From contig CAUJJP010000217.1 in NCBI GenBank assembly GCA_963205525.1, forward strand, positions 4,867 through 68,866: DNA of 64,000 bases, written 5' to 3'. Shown piece by piece: positions 46,547 to 55,144 of this stretch. Position numbers and translations under genes: made by a program. The notes beneath the pieces are model-generated. The model had not been told where the DNA came from, searched no databases, and was given only the letters and a program-made list of their open reading frames with translations. This DNA is from Pseudomonadota bacterium (GTDB taxonomy: Bacteria; Pseudomonadota; Gammaproteobacteria; Burkholderiales; Burkholderiaceae). The first letter of the stretch is position 1. The number at the start of each line of letters is the position of its first letter.

Positions 46547-47698
46547 TCAGCGCCCGCCCATGATGGCGATGTAGTCCATCGCCCAGCGCGCGTAGGGCAC
46601 GCACTTGCCCTGGGTCTCGCACTTGGCGGTGGGGGTGCGCCAGAACTGGATCTTGTCCAGGTCCGCGTAGCCGTTGGTCTTGCAGAAGTCGCTGCCGCCC
46701 GGGGCCTTGGCCTTGCAGGCGCGCGGGGTCACGGGCACGGCGCCGAACCACTCGGCCAGCGGCGCCTGCAGCTCGTCGCCGAGCTGGTGCTCCATCCACA
46801 GATAGGCGCAGTTCACGTTCTTGGCATTGACGTGCAGCATGGTGGTGTCGGCCCAGCCGGTGGTGCCTTCCTTGGGCACGACGGAGGCGATCGGCTGCTT
46901 CTCGCCCTTGAGCGAATTCACCATGAAGCCCCAGGAGCCGGAGGCGACCACGCCCTCCTTCTTGAAGTCGTTCATCTGCACCGTGGCGTCGTGCCAGTAG
47001 CGGTGCACCAGCTTGTTCTGCTGGCGCAGCAGCGACAGCACCGCCTCGTACTGCTTGTCGTTGAGCTCGTAGGGGTTCTTGATGCCCAGCTCGGGCTTCT
47101 TGTGCATCAGGTACAGCGCCGCCTCGGCGATGTAGATCGGGCCGTCGTAGGCCTGCACCCGGCCCTTGTTGCTCTTGCCGTCGGGCAGCGTCTGCTCCTC
47201 GAACACCACGCTCCAGGAATCGGGTGCGGTCTTGAAGACGTCGGTGTTGTACATGAGCACGTTCGGGCCCGAGTGGTAGGGCACGCCGTAGTGCTTGCCG
47301 CCCACCGTGTGCCAGGGCGCGTTCTGCAGCCGCGGGTCGATCTGGCCGTAGCTCGGCACGAGCTTGATGTTGACCTCCTGCACCAGCTTGGAGGCGATCA
47401 GCCGGCCCGAGGCGTCGCCCGACGCGGTCACGATGTCGTAGCCGCCGGCCTTCATCAGGGTCACCATCTCGTCGGAGGTGGCGGCGGTCTTGACGTTGAC
47501 CTTGCAGCCCGAGGACTGCTCGAACTTGGTCACCCAGTCGTAGGCCTTGACGGTCTGGCCGCGCTCCACGTAGCCGGCCCAGGCGATGATGTTGAGCTGG
47601 CCCTCGGCCTTGCCGACCGCCGTCGGCGGCGCGGCAACAGCGGTGGTGGCAGCGGCTGCCGCGAGCAGCCCGGTCAGCAATGCATGGGTTCTGGACAT
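46547..47698 (-). CDS. ydcS: Polyamine-type ABC substrate-binding protein YdcS-like
   Basis: This 383-residue periplasmic protein has a signal peptide (residues 1-23, ending TTAVAAPP). The mature part follows E. coli YdcS closely: QLNIIAWAGYVERGQT, SDEMVTLMKAGGYDIVTASGDAS, LPDGKSNKGRVQAYDGPIYIA and the C-terminal DYIAIMGGR. YdcS binds polyamine-like ligands, and E. coli YdcS has also been linked with short-chain poly-3-hydroxybutyrate. The frame is open further upstream, but the signal peptide sets the start at 47698. It is the first gene of the operon. The upstream region holds two palindromes. Confidence 0.93.
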   Translation of the reverse strand: MSRTHALLTGLLAAAAATTAVAAPPTAVGKAEGQLNIIAWAGYVERGQTVKAYDWVTKFEQSSGCKVNVKTAATSDEMVTLMKAGGYDIVTASGDASGRLIASKLVQEVNIKLVPSYGQIDPRLQNAPWHTVGGKHYGVPYHSGPNVLMYNTDVFKTAPDSWSVVFEEQTLPDGKSNKGRVQAYDGPIYIAEAALYLMHKKPELGIKNPYELNDKQYEAVLSLLRQQNKLVHRYWHDATVQMNDFKKEGVVASGSWGFMVNSLKGEKQPIASVVPKEGTTGWADTTMLHVNAKNVNCAYLWMEHQLGDELQAPLAEWFGAVPVTPRACKAKAPGGSDFCKTNGYADLDKIQFWRTPTAKCETQGKCVPYARWAMDYIAIMGGR

Positions 47699-48255
47699 GA
47701 ATCGGTCTCCTGGTTGTCCGGCCGCGGCGCTCGCCGCTGGACCATCGCGCGGGCCCGGGGCAGGCCCTTCGTCCGCCAAAAAATGGTAGGCGCCGGCGGA
47801 CGGTCGATCCAGACCGATCAGGCAAAACAGTCGTTCTGAAAAACAGAAACGACATCCTTCAGTTTCTCGAAACAAGGGTTAACACCTAATTTGAGAGGCG
47901 ATAAACCCAGTTTGCCTACATTCAAAACCTGTATATCCATCTTGTCTAACGATAGTATTTATGTAATTTCTGAATTTTAGATCGCTTTGCACGTTGAACC
48001 CCGCACAGGCCCAGGACTTGTGGGTGACTGGACAGGCGGCATCAGAACGGCGTCGGTCGCCGGTCGGGCTCGCTGCAAGCACAGTCGGGCGGCGTTTCGA
48101 GTTCACCGATGGCCGCCTTCCGGGGAGGCGCCAGACCCATCGCGGAGGAGCCGCGCGCATTCACGGCCGGCGTCGGTCTCGGTGTGGGGGACGAAGCCGG
48201 CCGCCCCGGCAGCCAGCGGATGATCGGCCTGGCCCGTGCCGGTCGCTGCGGCGTC
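47699..48255. other. Gene-free region upstream of ydcS with an AT-rich core
   Basis: These 557 bases hold no gene that could be supported. The part from about 47780 to 48000 is strikingly AT-rich against the GC-rich surroundings and includes several TATA-like strings (GTATATCC, AGTATTTATG). The part from 48000 to 48255 is GC-rich again and has only shadow-type open frames. The region probably holds the ydcS promoter and may keep a scrap of foreign DNA. Confidence 0.6.
47830..47873 (-). promoter_or_regulatory. Two palindromes upstream of ydcS
   Basis: The first (47830-47853) pairs GTCGTTCTG with CAGAAACGAC around five A, with one bulged base. The second (47862-47873) is GTTTC-TC-GAAAC, a perfect 5-bp palindrome. 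They lie 132-175 bases upstream of the ydcS start and share the GAAAC half-site, so they are candidate operators for the polyamine operon. Confidence 0.4.
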
Positions 48256-49161
48256 TCAGGTTCTGCGGCTCAGGAAGATCGAGAACAGCTGCGACTGCGT
48301 CGACACCTCGAACTTGGCGTAGAGGTGGCGTCGGTGCACCTTGACGGTTTCCTCGGAGATGCCCAGACGCCTGGCGATCAGCTTGGACGAATTCCCGCCG
48401 AGCATGAGATGCATGACCTCCCGTTCGCGCGCGGTCAGTCCCGAAGTGGCGGGCAACTGCAGCGTCGCCGGCGACTCGCCGTTGCGCTGCGCGGCCTCCT
48501 CGGTCCGGCCGCGCCGCGCCATCAGGGCCAGCACCCACGGAGCCACCAGGCGCAGCGCACCAAGCTGGGACGGCGTGAACCGTTTCGGGCCCCCGAGCGA
48601 CAGCGAGAGCCAGCGGCGCGCCCCTTCGGGTACGAGGAACTGGACCTCCTCGACCATGACGTTGAGCCGGAAATAGTGGCGGTAGTAGTCGGTGCTGGCG
48701 AACTTGTCCGGCGCCACCTCGTCGAGTGTCACGAAGCCCTGTCGCAGCAGGTCTGGCGTGTCGCGCACAGCGACGTAGAAGGGGTCGATCAGATACGCCG
48801 TGCGCAGGTAGCCTTCGAAACGCTGCAGCGCGTCCGCGGGCCCTTCGCACACGGCCAGCACCGACGGCGGCGCGCGCAGGTCGAAGCGCATGCAGACCCA
48901 GTTGCCCAGCGGCACATGGGCGCCGAGCGTGCGCATGAGGCGATCCCAGAAGCCGGGCTCGTCGAGCGTGCGGATCAGCGAGCCGACCGCGTGGTGCCAG
49001 TTCAACGCCGCCAGCGCATCGGTGGCGACCGTGCTGTGTGACGCCGATGCCTTTGCCGCGCGCGCCTTGGACGCGTCCTTCGGCAGCACGGGCACGGGCG
49101 CCAGCAGGCGCGAGAGGGGCCGCGGCGGCGGCGATGCGCGCGATGCCACGTCGCGAATCAT
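48256..49161 (-). CDS. LuxR family transcriptional regulator
   Basis: This 301-residue regulator has a LuxR-type helix-turn-helix at its C-terminus (SGLTAREREVMHLMLGGNSSKLIARRLGISEETVKVHRRHLYAKF). The N-terminal 200 residues (GSLIRTLDEPGFWDRLMRTLGAHVPLGNWVCMRFD) resemble a GAF/PAS-like sensor without a response-regulator receiver or a recognised autoinducer-binding signature. It follows the DUF1302 gene on the same strand, 161 bases downstream. LuxR genes of this type often accompany DUF1302/DUF1329 pairs, so it likely controls this catabolic block. Confidence 0.9.
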   Translation of the reverse strand: MIRDVASRASPPPRPLSRLLAPVPVLPKDASKARAAKASASHSTVATDALAALNWHHAVGSLIRTLDEPGFWDRLMRTLGAHVPLGNWVCMRFDLRAPPSVLAVCEGPADALQRFEGYLRTAYLIDPFYVAVRDTPDLLRQGFVTLDEVAPDKFASTDYYRHYFRLNVMVEEVQFLVPEGARRWLSLSLGGPKRFTPSQLGALRLVAPWVLALMARRGRTEEAAQRNGESPATLQLPATSGLTAREREVMHLMLGGNSSKLIARRLGISEETVKVHRRHLYAKFEVSTQSQLFSIFLSRRT

Positions 49162-49322
49162 AGCCGCGGGCTGTGCACCACCAGCACCGCGCCGCGACCG
49201 CTCGTCGCCGACCCTGCGTCAGCGGCGGCGCCGGCGCCGACGAAACAAGCGCGAGTCCGGCGCCGCCCCAAGTCCACCGCTGCCGGCGCCTGTCGAGCTC
49301 TGCTCACCCTAGGCCGCGCCGG

Positions 49323-51020
49323 TCAGAAGTTGCGCGACAGGTAGGCACCGAAGAAGTCGCGGTCGCCATAGGGTTGATCGAACGAGGCGCCGCCACCCCA
49401 GTACCTTGCGGCGTTCATCCCGAACTGCCAGCTCGCCGGGTTCTGCGTGAAGTTCAGATACAGGTTGGCGCTGCGCGCACCCTGCATGAAGTTGGCCATC
49501 ATCGTCGGCGTGCGGCCCTTCAGCGCATGAAAGTAGTACAGGCCCGGCGTGACCTGCCAGCCAGCGAGCACGCTGCCGTCGTAGGTCCAGCTGAAGTCGA
49601 AATTGATGCCGGCCGAGGTCTTCGTCCCCGCACCGTGGACGGTCGCGCCGCCATCGTGCGACCAGTTCCACAGGCCGGCGGCGGGCAATTGCTGGATCGC
49701 GTCACCGGCCGGCGAGCGGCGGCTGTACACCGACCTGACACCTGGCATGTGCACCACCACCGCCTCGGCCAGCAGCATGGCGTTGTCGGCCCCCAGCAGC
49801 CCGAGCACGCCGCCATGGTCGCCCGGCGTCAGGCTGAGCAGGCCCGTCAGGTGCCATTGGAAGCGCTTGCTGTCGATGAACTGCTCGCAGGGCCCGGCGT
49901 AGAAACCGTTGACATTGTCGCCGGCCATGCCTGGCGTGAAGCAGCCCGACAACGCTACGGCATCGCGCGGCCGGTACGACAGCTCCGTGCCCACCGCCCA
50001 GTTGCCCACCGGCACGCTGGCGCTGACACCGAGCAGCTTGCGGTTCTCAAGGAAGCGCCATTGCCCGCCCGCTGCACCGAACTGCAGGTTCGGCATCTTG
50101 TCGTGGTAGTTCATCGCGTAGAAGCCGAAGTTGGCCGCGCTGCCGTCGGGTTGCCAGCGCAGGGCTGCACCCCATTGCCCGCCGTGCCGGGGTTCGTCAT
50201 CGGGGGCGATCGGAATCGTCGGCGACGGCGGTAGCCCGGCGGCCGCGGCGGGGTCCGGGCCGAGGTAGATCGGCTCGCGTCCACGGTCGTAGATGTCGGC
50301 CACCGACCAGTAGCCGCCGACCGGCGCCACCTTGGTGCGCTTCCAGCGCAGCTGCGCGTAGCCTTCCAGCGACCAGCCTTGGCCGAGCGTGGTGCTCACG
50401 CTCGCGGTGGGCACCGGCAGGAAGGCCTCCTTGAGCTGCGTGCCGGGTTGGCTCAGGCGCTGGTAGTCGAACGGGTTGGACGCGTTGATGCCGCCCGGCA
50501 GGAACAGGCTCTCGCCCCAGTTGAGGAACTGGTTGCCCAGCCGCAGGGTCACGCGCTGCCCGCCGAACTGCAGGCTTTTGCCGACCCACAGGTCGAGCAG
50601 GCGCAGGTCGCGCACGATCTCGCGGCGTGCGGCATCGGACAGCGGGGTGCGCGCCGTGTGGCCGGCGCGGGCGTCGGCCAGCCAGCTCACCCGGCCGAGG
50701 AACTTCCAGTCGTCGGGCAGGCTGATCAGCAGCTCGTGATTGCCCTTCAGATAGGCCGCGAACGGATCGCCCCTGCGATAGTTCAGGTTGCCGTCGTCGC
50801 CGCCGCCCCAGCCGAACGGATCGGCTGCGGCGCAGTACGTCGGGTCGCCGACCAGGGCGCATTGCGGGTTGCCCGCGCGCACACCCAGACCCATGGTGAT
50901 GGTGGAGTCAAGACTGCCCTGGATGCCTTCGCGCTCGAAGGTGAAGGCAGCAGCCGGGGCGCTCCCGGTGATGGCAAGTACTGCAGCCAGCGCGCGCAGC
51001 GCAAGAGGTCTAGCGTGCAT
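49323..51020 (-). CDS. DUF1302 family outer-membrane protein
   Basis: This exported protein has 565 residues. The signal peptide is residues 1-25 (LALRALAAVLAITGSAPAAAF). The mature start FTFEREGIQGSLDSTITMGLGVRA and the conserved block GNQFLNWGESLFLPGGINASNPFDY are diagnostic of DUF1302. The remainder is beta-rich and ends in YLSRNF with a C-terminal Phe, as in outer-membrane barrels. DUF1302 proteins almost always occur with DUF1329 proteins in clusters for hydrophobic or unusual carbon sources. The start at 51020 is set by the signal peptide and a strong AGGAG site. The frame is open far upstream, but only as a shadow of the MFS gene. Confidence 0.92.
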   Translation of the reverse strand: MHARPLALRALAAVLAITGSAPAAAFTFEREGIQGSLDSTITMGLGVRAGNPQCALVGDPTYCAAADPFGWGGGDDGNLNYRRGDPFAAYLKGNHELLISLPDDWKFLGRVSWLADARAGHTARTPLSDAARREIVRDLRLLDLWVGKSLQFGGQRVTLRLGNQFLNWGESLFLPGGINASNPFDYQRLSQPGTQLKEAFLPVPTASVSTTLGQGWSLEGYAQLRWKRTKVAPVGGYWSVADIYDRGREPIYLGPDPAAAAGLPPSPTIPIAPDDEPRHGGQWGAALRWQPDGSAANFGFYAMNYHDKMPNLQFGAAGGQWRFLENRKLLGVSASVPVGNWAVGTELSYRPRDAVALSGCFTPGMAGDNVNGFYAGPCEQFIDSKRFQWHLTGLLSLTPGDHGGVLGLLGADNAMLLAEAVVVHMPGVRSVYSRRSPAGDAIQQLPAAGLWNWSHDGGATVHGAGTKTSAGINFDFSWTYDGSVLAGWQVTPGLYYFHALKGRTPTMMANFMQGARSANLYLNFTQNPASWQFGMNAARYWGGGASFDQPYGDRDFFGAYLSRNF

Positions 51021-51076
51021 GAGGTCTCCTCGTGCTTGTGGGAATGGGACGCGGTGTACCGGTCCGGATGCGAGTT

Positions 51077-52243
51077 CTAGGCCGGCACGCAGTCCGCCGG
51101 TCGGCGGGCGAACGCGAGCCAGGTCGCGCCCAGCGCAGCGAGCGCGAAGGCGCTGGCGCTGGCCACGGCGACGACGAATCCGTGTTGTTCGGCGAGCGCG
51201 CCCGCCACCAGCGGCGCCAGCGCGAGGCCGAAGCCTTGCGCCGCCGGCGTCAGGCTCACCGCGCGGCCAGTCGGATCCCAGCGGCCCAGCACCGCCATCT
51301 GCACGACCATCAGCAGGTTCCACAGCACGACGAAGACGGCAAGGTCGGCCAGGTAGCCCAGGCGCCCGCCCTGGCCCCACAGCAGCCCCAACGGCACGAA
51401 CGCCGTCAGCGCGAGCCCGATCACGAGCACCCAGCGCTCGCCCCAGCGGCGCGTGATCCACGGCGCGCTGAGCGAGCCGAGCAGCGCCGGCACGTTCGAC
51501 GCGGCGAGCCAGTGGCCGAGCTCGTCGGGCGTCATGCCGGACTCGACGCCGGCACGCTCGATGAACGCCCAGTACGCACCGATCGAACAGAAGAACAGCA
51601 GCACCGAGGCCGCGATCGACCAGGCCGCCCGGGACAAGCCGCCCGACCCGGCCGCTTCCGCGCTGCGCAGCAGCGGCAGGCGCGACCGCGCGGTCAGCAG
51701 CGCCGCCGCCGCGGCGAGCGCCGCCATGCTGCCGTAGATGCTCCACAGGCCGAAGGTCCGGGCCAGCGGCCCGAACGCGAGCAGTTCGACCGCGCTCAGC
51801 ACGATCTGCGCGCTGACCGCCCACGAGAACGCGCGATCCGGATCCGGCGCGCGTCCGAGGACCGCGACGCCTGCCGGCATCGCCACGCCCGCGGCGACGC
51901 TTGACGCCAGACGCAGCGCCAGGAAGACCGCGTCGCTCCACGCCATCGCGCTCAAGGCGTTGAGAACGGCCAGCGCGGCGAGGCCGCCAGCCATCAGGCG
52001 GCGCGCGGATGCCCGGCGCATCGCCCATGAACCGAACAGCGCCGTGACAGCAACGCCGAAGGTCTCGGCCGATGCGACCCGGCCGAGCTGCTCGGGCGTC
52101 AAGCCGCGCAGTTCGGCGAGCTGACCGATGATCACCGGCAGGCCGAGGAAGGCCGCTGCCCCGGCGCACACCGCCGCGATGGCCGCGACCTGTGCGCCCG
52201 CATCGGCGGCGTCGGCAGCGACAGTCCCCTGCAATGCGTTCAT
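51077..52243 (-). CDS. MFS transporter
   Basis: This 388-residue protein has twelve predicted membrane segments. It begins AAIAAVCAGAAAFLGLPVIIGQLAELRGLTPEQLGRVASAETFG, and the loop between segments 2 and 3 (GSWAMRRASARRLMAGG) is MFS-like. The substrate is unknown. It lies between DUF1329 (20 bases upstream) and DUF1302 (56 bases downstream) on the same strand, where other clusters usually have an RND/MMPL-type transporter. It is therefore probably the inner-membrane step for the same substrate. Confidence 0.87.
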   Translation of the reverse strand: MNALQGTVAADAADAGAQVAAIAAVCAGAAAFLGLPVIIGQLAELRGLTPEQLGRVASAETFGVAVTALFGSWAMRRASARRLMAGGLAALAVLNALSAMAWSDAVFLALRLASSVAAGVAMPAGVAVLGRAPDPDRAFSWAVSAQIVLSAVELLAFGPLARTFGLWSIYGSMAALAAAAALLTARSRLPLLRSAEAAGSGGLSRAAWSIAASVLLFFCSIGAYWAFIERAGVESGMTPDELGHWLAASNVPALLGSLSAPWITRRWGERWVLVIGLALTAFVPLGLLWGQGGRLGYLADLAVFVVLWNLLMVVQMAVLGRWDPTGRAVSLTPAAQGFGLALAPLVAGALAEQHGFVVAVASASAFALAALGATWLAFARRPADCVPA

Positions 52244-52263
52244 GGCATGTGCTCCCACCGGAC

Positions 52264-53664
52264 TCAGCGCTCGCTCAGCGCGCGCAGGTTGTCGGCGGTG
52301 AAGAAGTCGAGCTGGAAGCGGTGGTCGGGCGAAGTCAGGTACCAGCGCGCCTCCTTGCCGGTGCCGGTGAGGACGAAGTCGGCCAGGTAGCGGTCCTGCT
52401 GCACGTCGTACTGCACGAACATCGAACTGACGCAGGCCCCTTCCAGCTCCCAGGCTGGGAACAGGCTGGCCTCGCGCACTTTCCACAGATTGCCCAGCGC
52501 GTCGTAGTCCTCGGCGACGACGATCAGCCAGCTGTCTTCGTCGATGTAGAAGGTGCGCCTGGGCATCGTGTGACGCACACCCGCCTTCACGCTGGCCTCG
52601 ACCACCCAGGTCCGGTGCAGCTCGTAGCGACGGTAGGGCGCCGCGACGAAGCCGTCCTTGAACACGTCGGCGACCTTGCCGCCCGAATCGGTCAGCCTGA
52701 AGGTGTTGTAGGGGACGTAGACGTTCCTCCTGCCGACGAGCTTCCAGTCGAAGCGGTCGAGGTTGCCGGTGAACATCTGCGTCTGGTCGATCGTGTACTG
52801 GTTCTCGTAGCCCATCTGCGGCGCGTCGTAGGCGTAGGTCGGAAGCCGCCGCACGCGGCGCTGGCCCGGGAAGTACCAGTACGAGTCGAGGTCACGGTTG
52901 TCGAAGAACATGCGCGACATCAGCGCCTGCCCGGCCTGCGCGGCCGGCGCCGTCATCTTGAAGTGCACCCCGCCCAGCACGTTGCCGACATCGGCCGGAC
53001 TGGTCGAGCCTTTGCCGCCCCAGGGGTAGTAGAAGTGCTGCGGTGCAGTCAAGGTGACCCAGTGGCTGCCCGCGCTGCGCGGCGAGACCATCGTCGTCGA
53101 CGCCGGCAGATCAACGCCGACCCCCTGGTAGCGCACCAGGAAGTTCCACATCGCCTGCGCACCGTTGTCCGGCAGCGGGAAGGGCACGCCGGGCAGCACG
53201 GCCTTGGCCAGCGAGTTGCCGTCGGCGCCGAGGCTGGCCTGGGTCACGTTGCGCCTGGTGTTGGCCGCCACCCACTCGGGCGCACCGCAGCTGCGGTGCG
53301 AGGGGTACACGTCCATCGTGTAGCCCTTCTTCTGCTTGAGCAGGTGGAGTTGCCCGGGCGTGAGCCGGTCGGCGTGCTTGTCGGCGCCGGCGGCGTCTAT
53401 GCTGAGCGCCGGCCGTTCGTCCCTGTACTTCCACGCGCCCAGGCGTGGCTTGCCGGGCGACCAGGGGCCCTGCGGCCTGTCGGCACCCTCCCACGCCGGC
53501 ACGCCACCGCCGGCGGCACGTTCGCCGCCCAGCGGCGTGAGCTCGGTGCCGAGCTTATCGGCGTCCTGCGTCGAAGCCGCCTGCGCAGCGCCCGCCGCGA
53601 GGAACAGGCCCAGCATGGTCGCGCCGACCAGACGGGCGGCGCCATTCGCGCGCTGATGGTTCAT
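52264..53664 (-). CDS. DUF1329 family protein (LolA/LolB-like fold)
   Basis: This exported protein has 466 residues. The signal peptide is residues 1-29 (LVGATMLGLFLAAGAAQAAS), followed by the typical start DADKLGTELTPLGGERAAGG and PAWEG. Later blocks (YWYFPGQRRVRRLPTYAYDAPQ, FDWKLVGRRNVYVPYN, RRTFYIDEDSWLIVVAEDYD) define DUF1329. The family has a half-barrel fold that could carry lipidic molecules between membranes and is nearly always paired with DUF1302. The start overlaps the stop of the P1 peptidase gene (ATGA), so the two are translationally linked. Confidence 0.93.
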   Translation of the reverse strand: MNHQRANGAARLVGATMLGLFLAAGAAQAASTQDADKLGTELTPLGGERAAGGGVPAWEGADRPQGPWSPGKPRLGAWKYRDERPALSIDAAGADKHADRLTPGQLHLLKQKKGYTMDVYPSHRSCGAPEWVAANTRRNVTQASLGADGNSLAKAVLPGVPFPLPDNGAQAMWNFLVRYQGVGVDLPASTTMVSPRSAGSHWVTLTAPQHFYYPWGGKGSTSPADVGNVLGGVHFKMTAPAAQAGQALMSRMFFDNRDLDSYWYFPGQRRVRRLPTYAYDAPQMGYENQYTIDQTQMFTGNLDRFDWKLVGRRNVYVPYNTFRLTDSGGKVADVFKDGFVAAPYRRYELHRTWVVEASVKAGVRHTMPRRTFYIDEDSWLIVVAEDYDALGNLWKVREASLFPAWELEGACVSSMFVQYDVQQDRYLADFVLTGTGKEARWYLTSPDHRFQLDFFTADNLRALSER

Positions 53665-54839
53665 CGTTTGTCTCCGGTGTTGTTGAGTCCCGCCAGCGGG
53701 CGGTAACGGTCGAGCAGATCGAGCAGGCGCGCCGGATCGATCGCCTTGAGCGTCGCGCCGGCCGGCTTGACGCAGGGCATGTCGCGTGCAGCCAGCATCG
53801 CGTTGAGAACGGCCTCCTCCGTCGCGTGCGCGGCGGCCCGGCTCAGCGCATCGCTGAGGTTGTCGTCCAGGAACCCGAGGCTCTTGACGGACTCGCCGTG
53901 GTGCATCTCCGCCGGGCTCCAGCGGCGGCTGCCGCAGGTACTGAACGCGAGCATCAGGTCGCCCGAGTTGACGCCGCCGGTGGTGCCGGTGCGCCCGATG
54001 CCCAGCGCGCCACGTCGGGCCAGGCGCTGCAGCTGCAGCGGATGCAGCGGCGCATCGGTGGCGATGACGACGATCACGGAACCCGTCTCGCCCTGCCCTT
54101 GCTGGCTCAGGAGGGCGTCCTCGGGCCACAGGCGTCCGACGGGCACGCCGAGCACGGTGAACTCCTCGCGCACGCCGAAGTTGGCCTGCACGAGCACGCC
54201 CACGCAAAACGGGCGGCCGTCGATCGTCACGCGGCGCGACGATGTCCCGGTACCGCCCTTGAACTCGTAGCACTGCATGCCCGTGCCACCGCCGACATTG
54301 CCTTCGGCCACCGCCCCGCCGCGCGCACTGTCGAGCGCCGCGAGGACGTCGGACTCGCCGATGTGCAGCGCGTTGATGTCATTCGTGAGCCCGTCGTAGG
54401 TTTCGGCCACCACCGGCAGGTACCAGTGGTGGCGCGTACGCATCGCGCTCACGTGCTCGACCATCCAACGCGTCAGCCCGTGATGCACCATGCCCACCGA
54501 GTGCGTGTTGGTGAGCGCGATCGGGCCGGTGAAGTGGCCCGCGTCGTGAATCCAGTGGCTGCCCGTGAGCTCGCCGTTGCCGTTGAGCGAGAACTGGGCG
54601 GCCCACACGGAGCGATCGGGCCGGGCCTTCCCGCACGGAAAAATCACCGTGACGCCGGTCCTCGCCGGGCCGCGGCCGCTGGCCGGATCGTCCGCCGCGT
54701 CTATGCGTGTGAAGGTCCCGACCTCGACGCCATCGACGTCGGTGATCGCGTTGCAAGGCCCGGTCTCGCCGACGAATGGCAGGCCGAGCTGTCGACCGCG
54801 TGGACGGGGATTCAGGACCATGTCGACACCTGCGCTCAT
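53661..54839 (-). CDS. P1 family peptidase (DmpA/BapA-type aminopeptidase)
   Basis: This 392-residue N-terminal nucleophile hydrolase belongs to the group of L-aminopeptidase D-Ala-esterase (DmpA) and beta-peptidyl aminopeptidase (BapA). It matures by cutting itself between Gly253 and Ser254 in ETG/SVIVVIATDAPLHPLQL; the new N-terminal Ser is the nucleophile. Other family blocks are CNAITDVDGVEVG, NTHSVGMVHHGL, GNVGGGTGMQCYEFKGGTGTSSR and TGGVNSGDLMLAFST. No signal peptide is seen. The frame runs upstream through three 63-bp repeats, which would add about 22 residues per copy. The ATG at 54839 is preferred because homology begins soon after and GGGGGAAG precedes it. It is coupled to the DUF1329 gene. 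Confidence 0.9.
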   Translation of the reverse strand: MSAGVDMVLNPRPRGRQLGLPFVGETGPCNAITDVDGVEVGTFTRIDAADDPASGRGPARTGVTVIFPCGKARPDRSVWAAQFSLNGNGELTGSHWIHDAGHFTGPIALTNTHSVGMVHHGLTRWMVEHVSAMRTRHHWYLPVVAETYDGLTNDINALHIGESDVLAALDSARGGAVAEGNVGGGTGMQCYEFKGGTGTSSRRVTIDGRPFCVGVLVQANFGVREEFTVLGVPVGRLWPEDALLSQQGQGETGSVIVVIATDAPLHPLQLQRLARRGALGIGRTGTTGGVNSGDLMLAFSTCGSRRWSPAEMHHGESVKSLGFLDDNLSDALSRAAAHATEEAVLNAMLAARDMPCVKPAGATLKAIDPARLLDLLDRYRPLAGLNNTGDKR

Positions 54840-55026
54840 GAGACAAGCTTCCCCCTTGAAGGGCTGCGGTGTGAGCGCTTGGGAGCGGCCCCGCGCGCTC
54901 ATCAGAAAACCTTCGCCCTTGAAGGGCTGCGGTGTGAGCGCTTGGGAACGGCCCCGCGCGCTCATCAGAAAACCTTCGCCCTTGAAGGGCTGCGGTGTGA
55001 GCGCTTGGGAACGGCCCCGCGCGCTC
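54837..55026. repeat. 63-bp tandem repeat, three copies, upstream of the P1 peptidase gene
   Basis: Three adjacent copies with an exact 63-base period occur. The last two are nearly identical; the one next to the gene is slightly changed and supplies the GGGGGA ribosome-binding site. Each copy contains CTTGAAGGGCTGCGG and GAGCGCTTGGGA. Read toward the gene, each encodes MSARGRSQALTPQPFKGEGF in frame. The rest of the 54840-55144 gap has no gene. Confidence 0.9.
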
Positions 55027-55144
55027 ACGGGCCGCACGTCGGTATGGCCTGGAGCTTAGGTTCGCGGTCTGGCGCGCGAAATTACCGCAAGGTGTTACCC
55101 GCTGGGGGTAGCTACGGCGCGTGGCAGCGGTGCGGTGCTATGCG

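Noticed and set aside
47879..48160. Minus-strand open frame of 93 codons in the gap upstream of ydcS
   Set aside because: Its end lies in the AT-rich core, its start in GC-rich sequence, and the translation has no recognisable pattern or ribosome-binding site.
47994..48344. Plus-strand open frame of 116 codons overlapping the luxR gene
   Set aside because: It overlaps the conserved C-terminal helix-turn-helix of the LuxR gene on the other strand, and the translation is Arg-rich in the manner of shadow frames.
54837..55026. CRISPR array
   Set aside because: Repeats are directly adjacent with no unique spacers, and there are only three copies.
54840..55037. N-terminal extension of the P1 peptidase through the tandem repeats
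   Set aside because: The extension is only the repeat translated three times. Homology starts after the ATG at 54839, which has its own ribosome-binding site.
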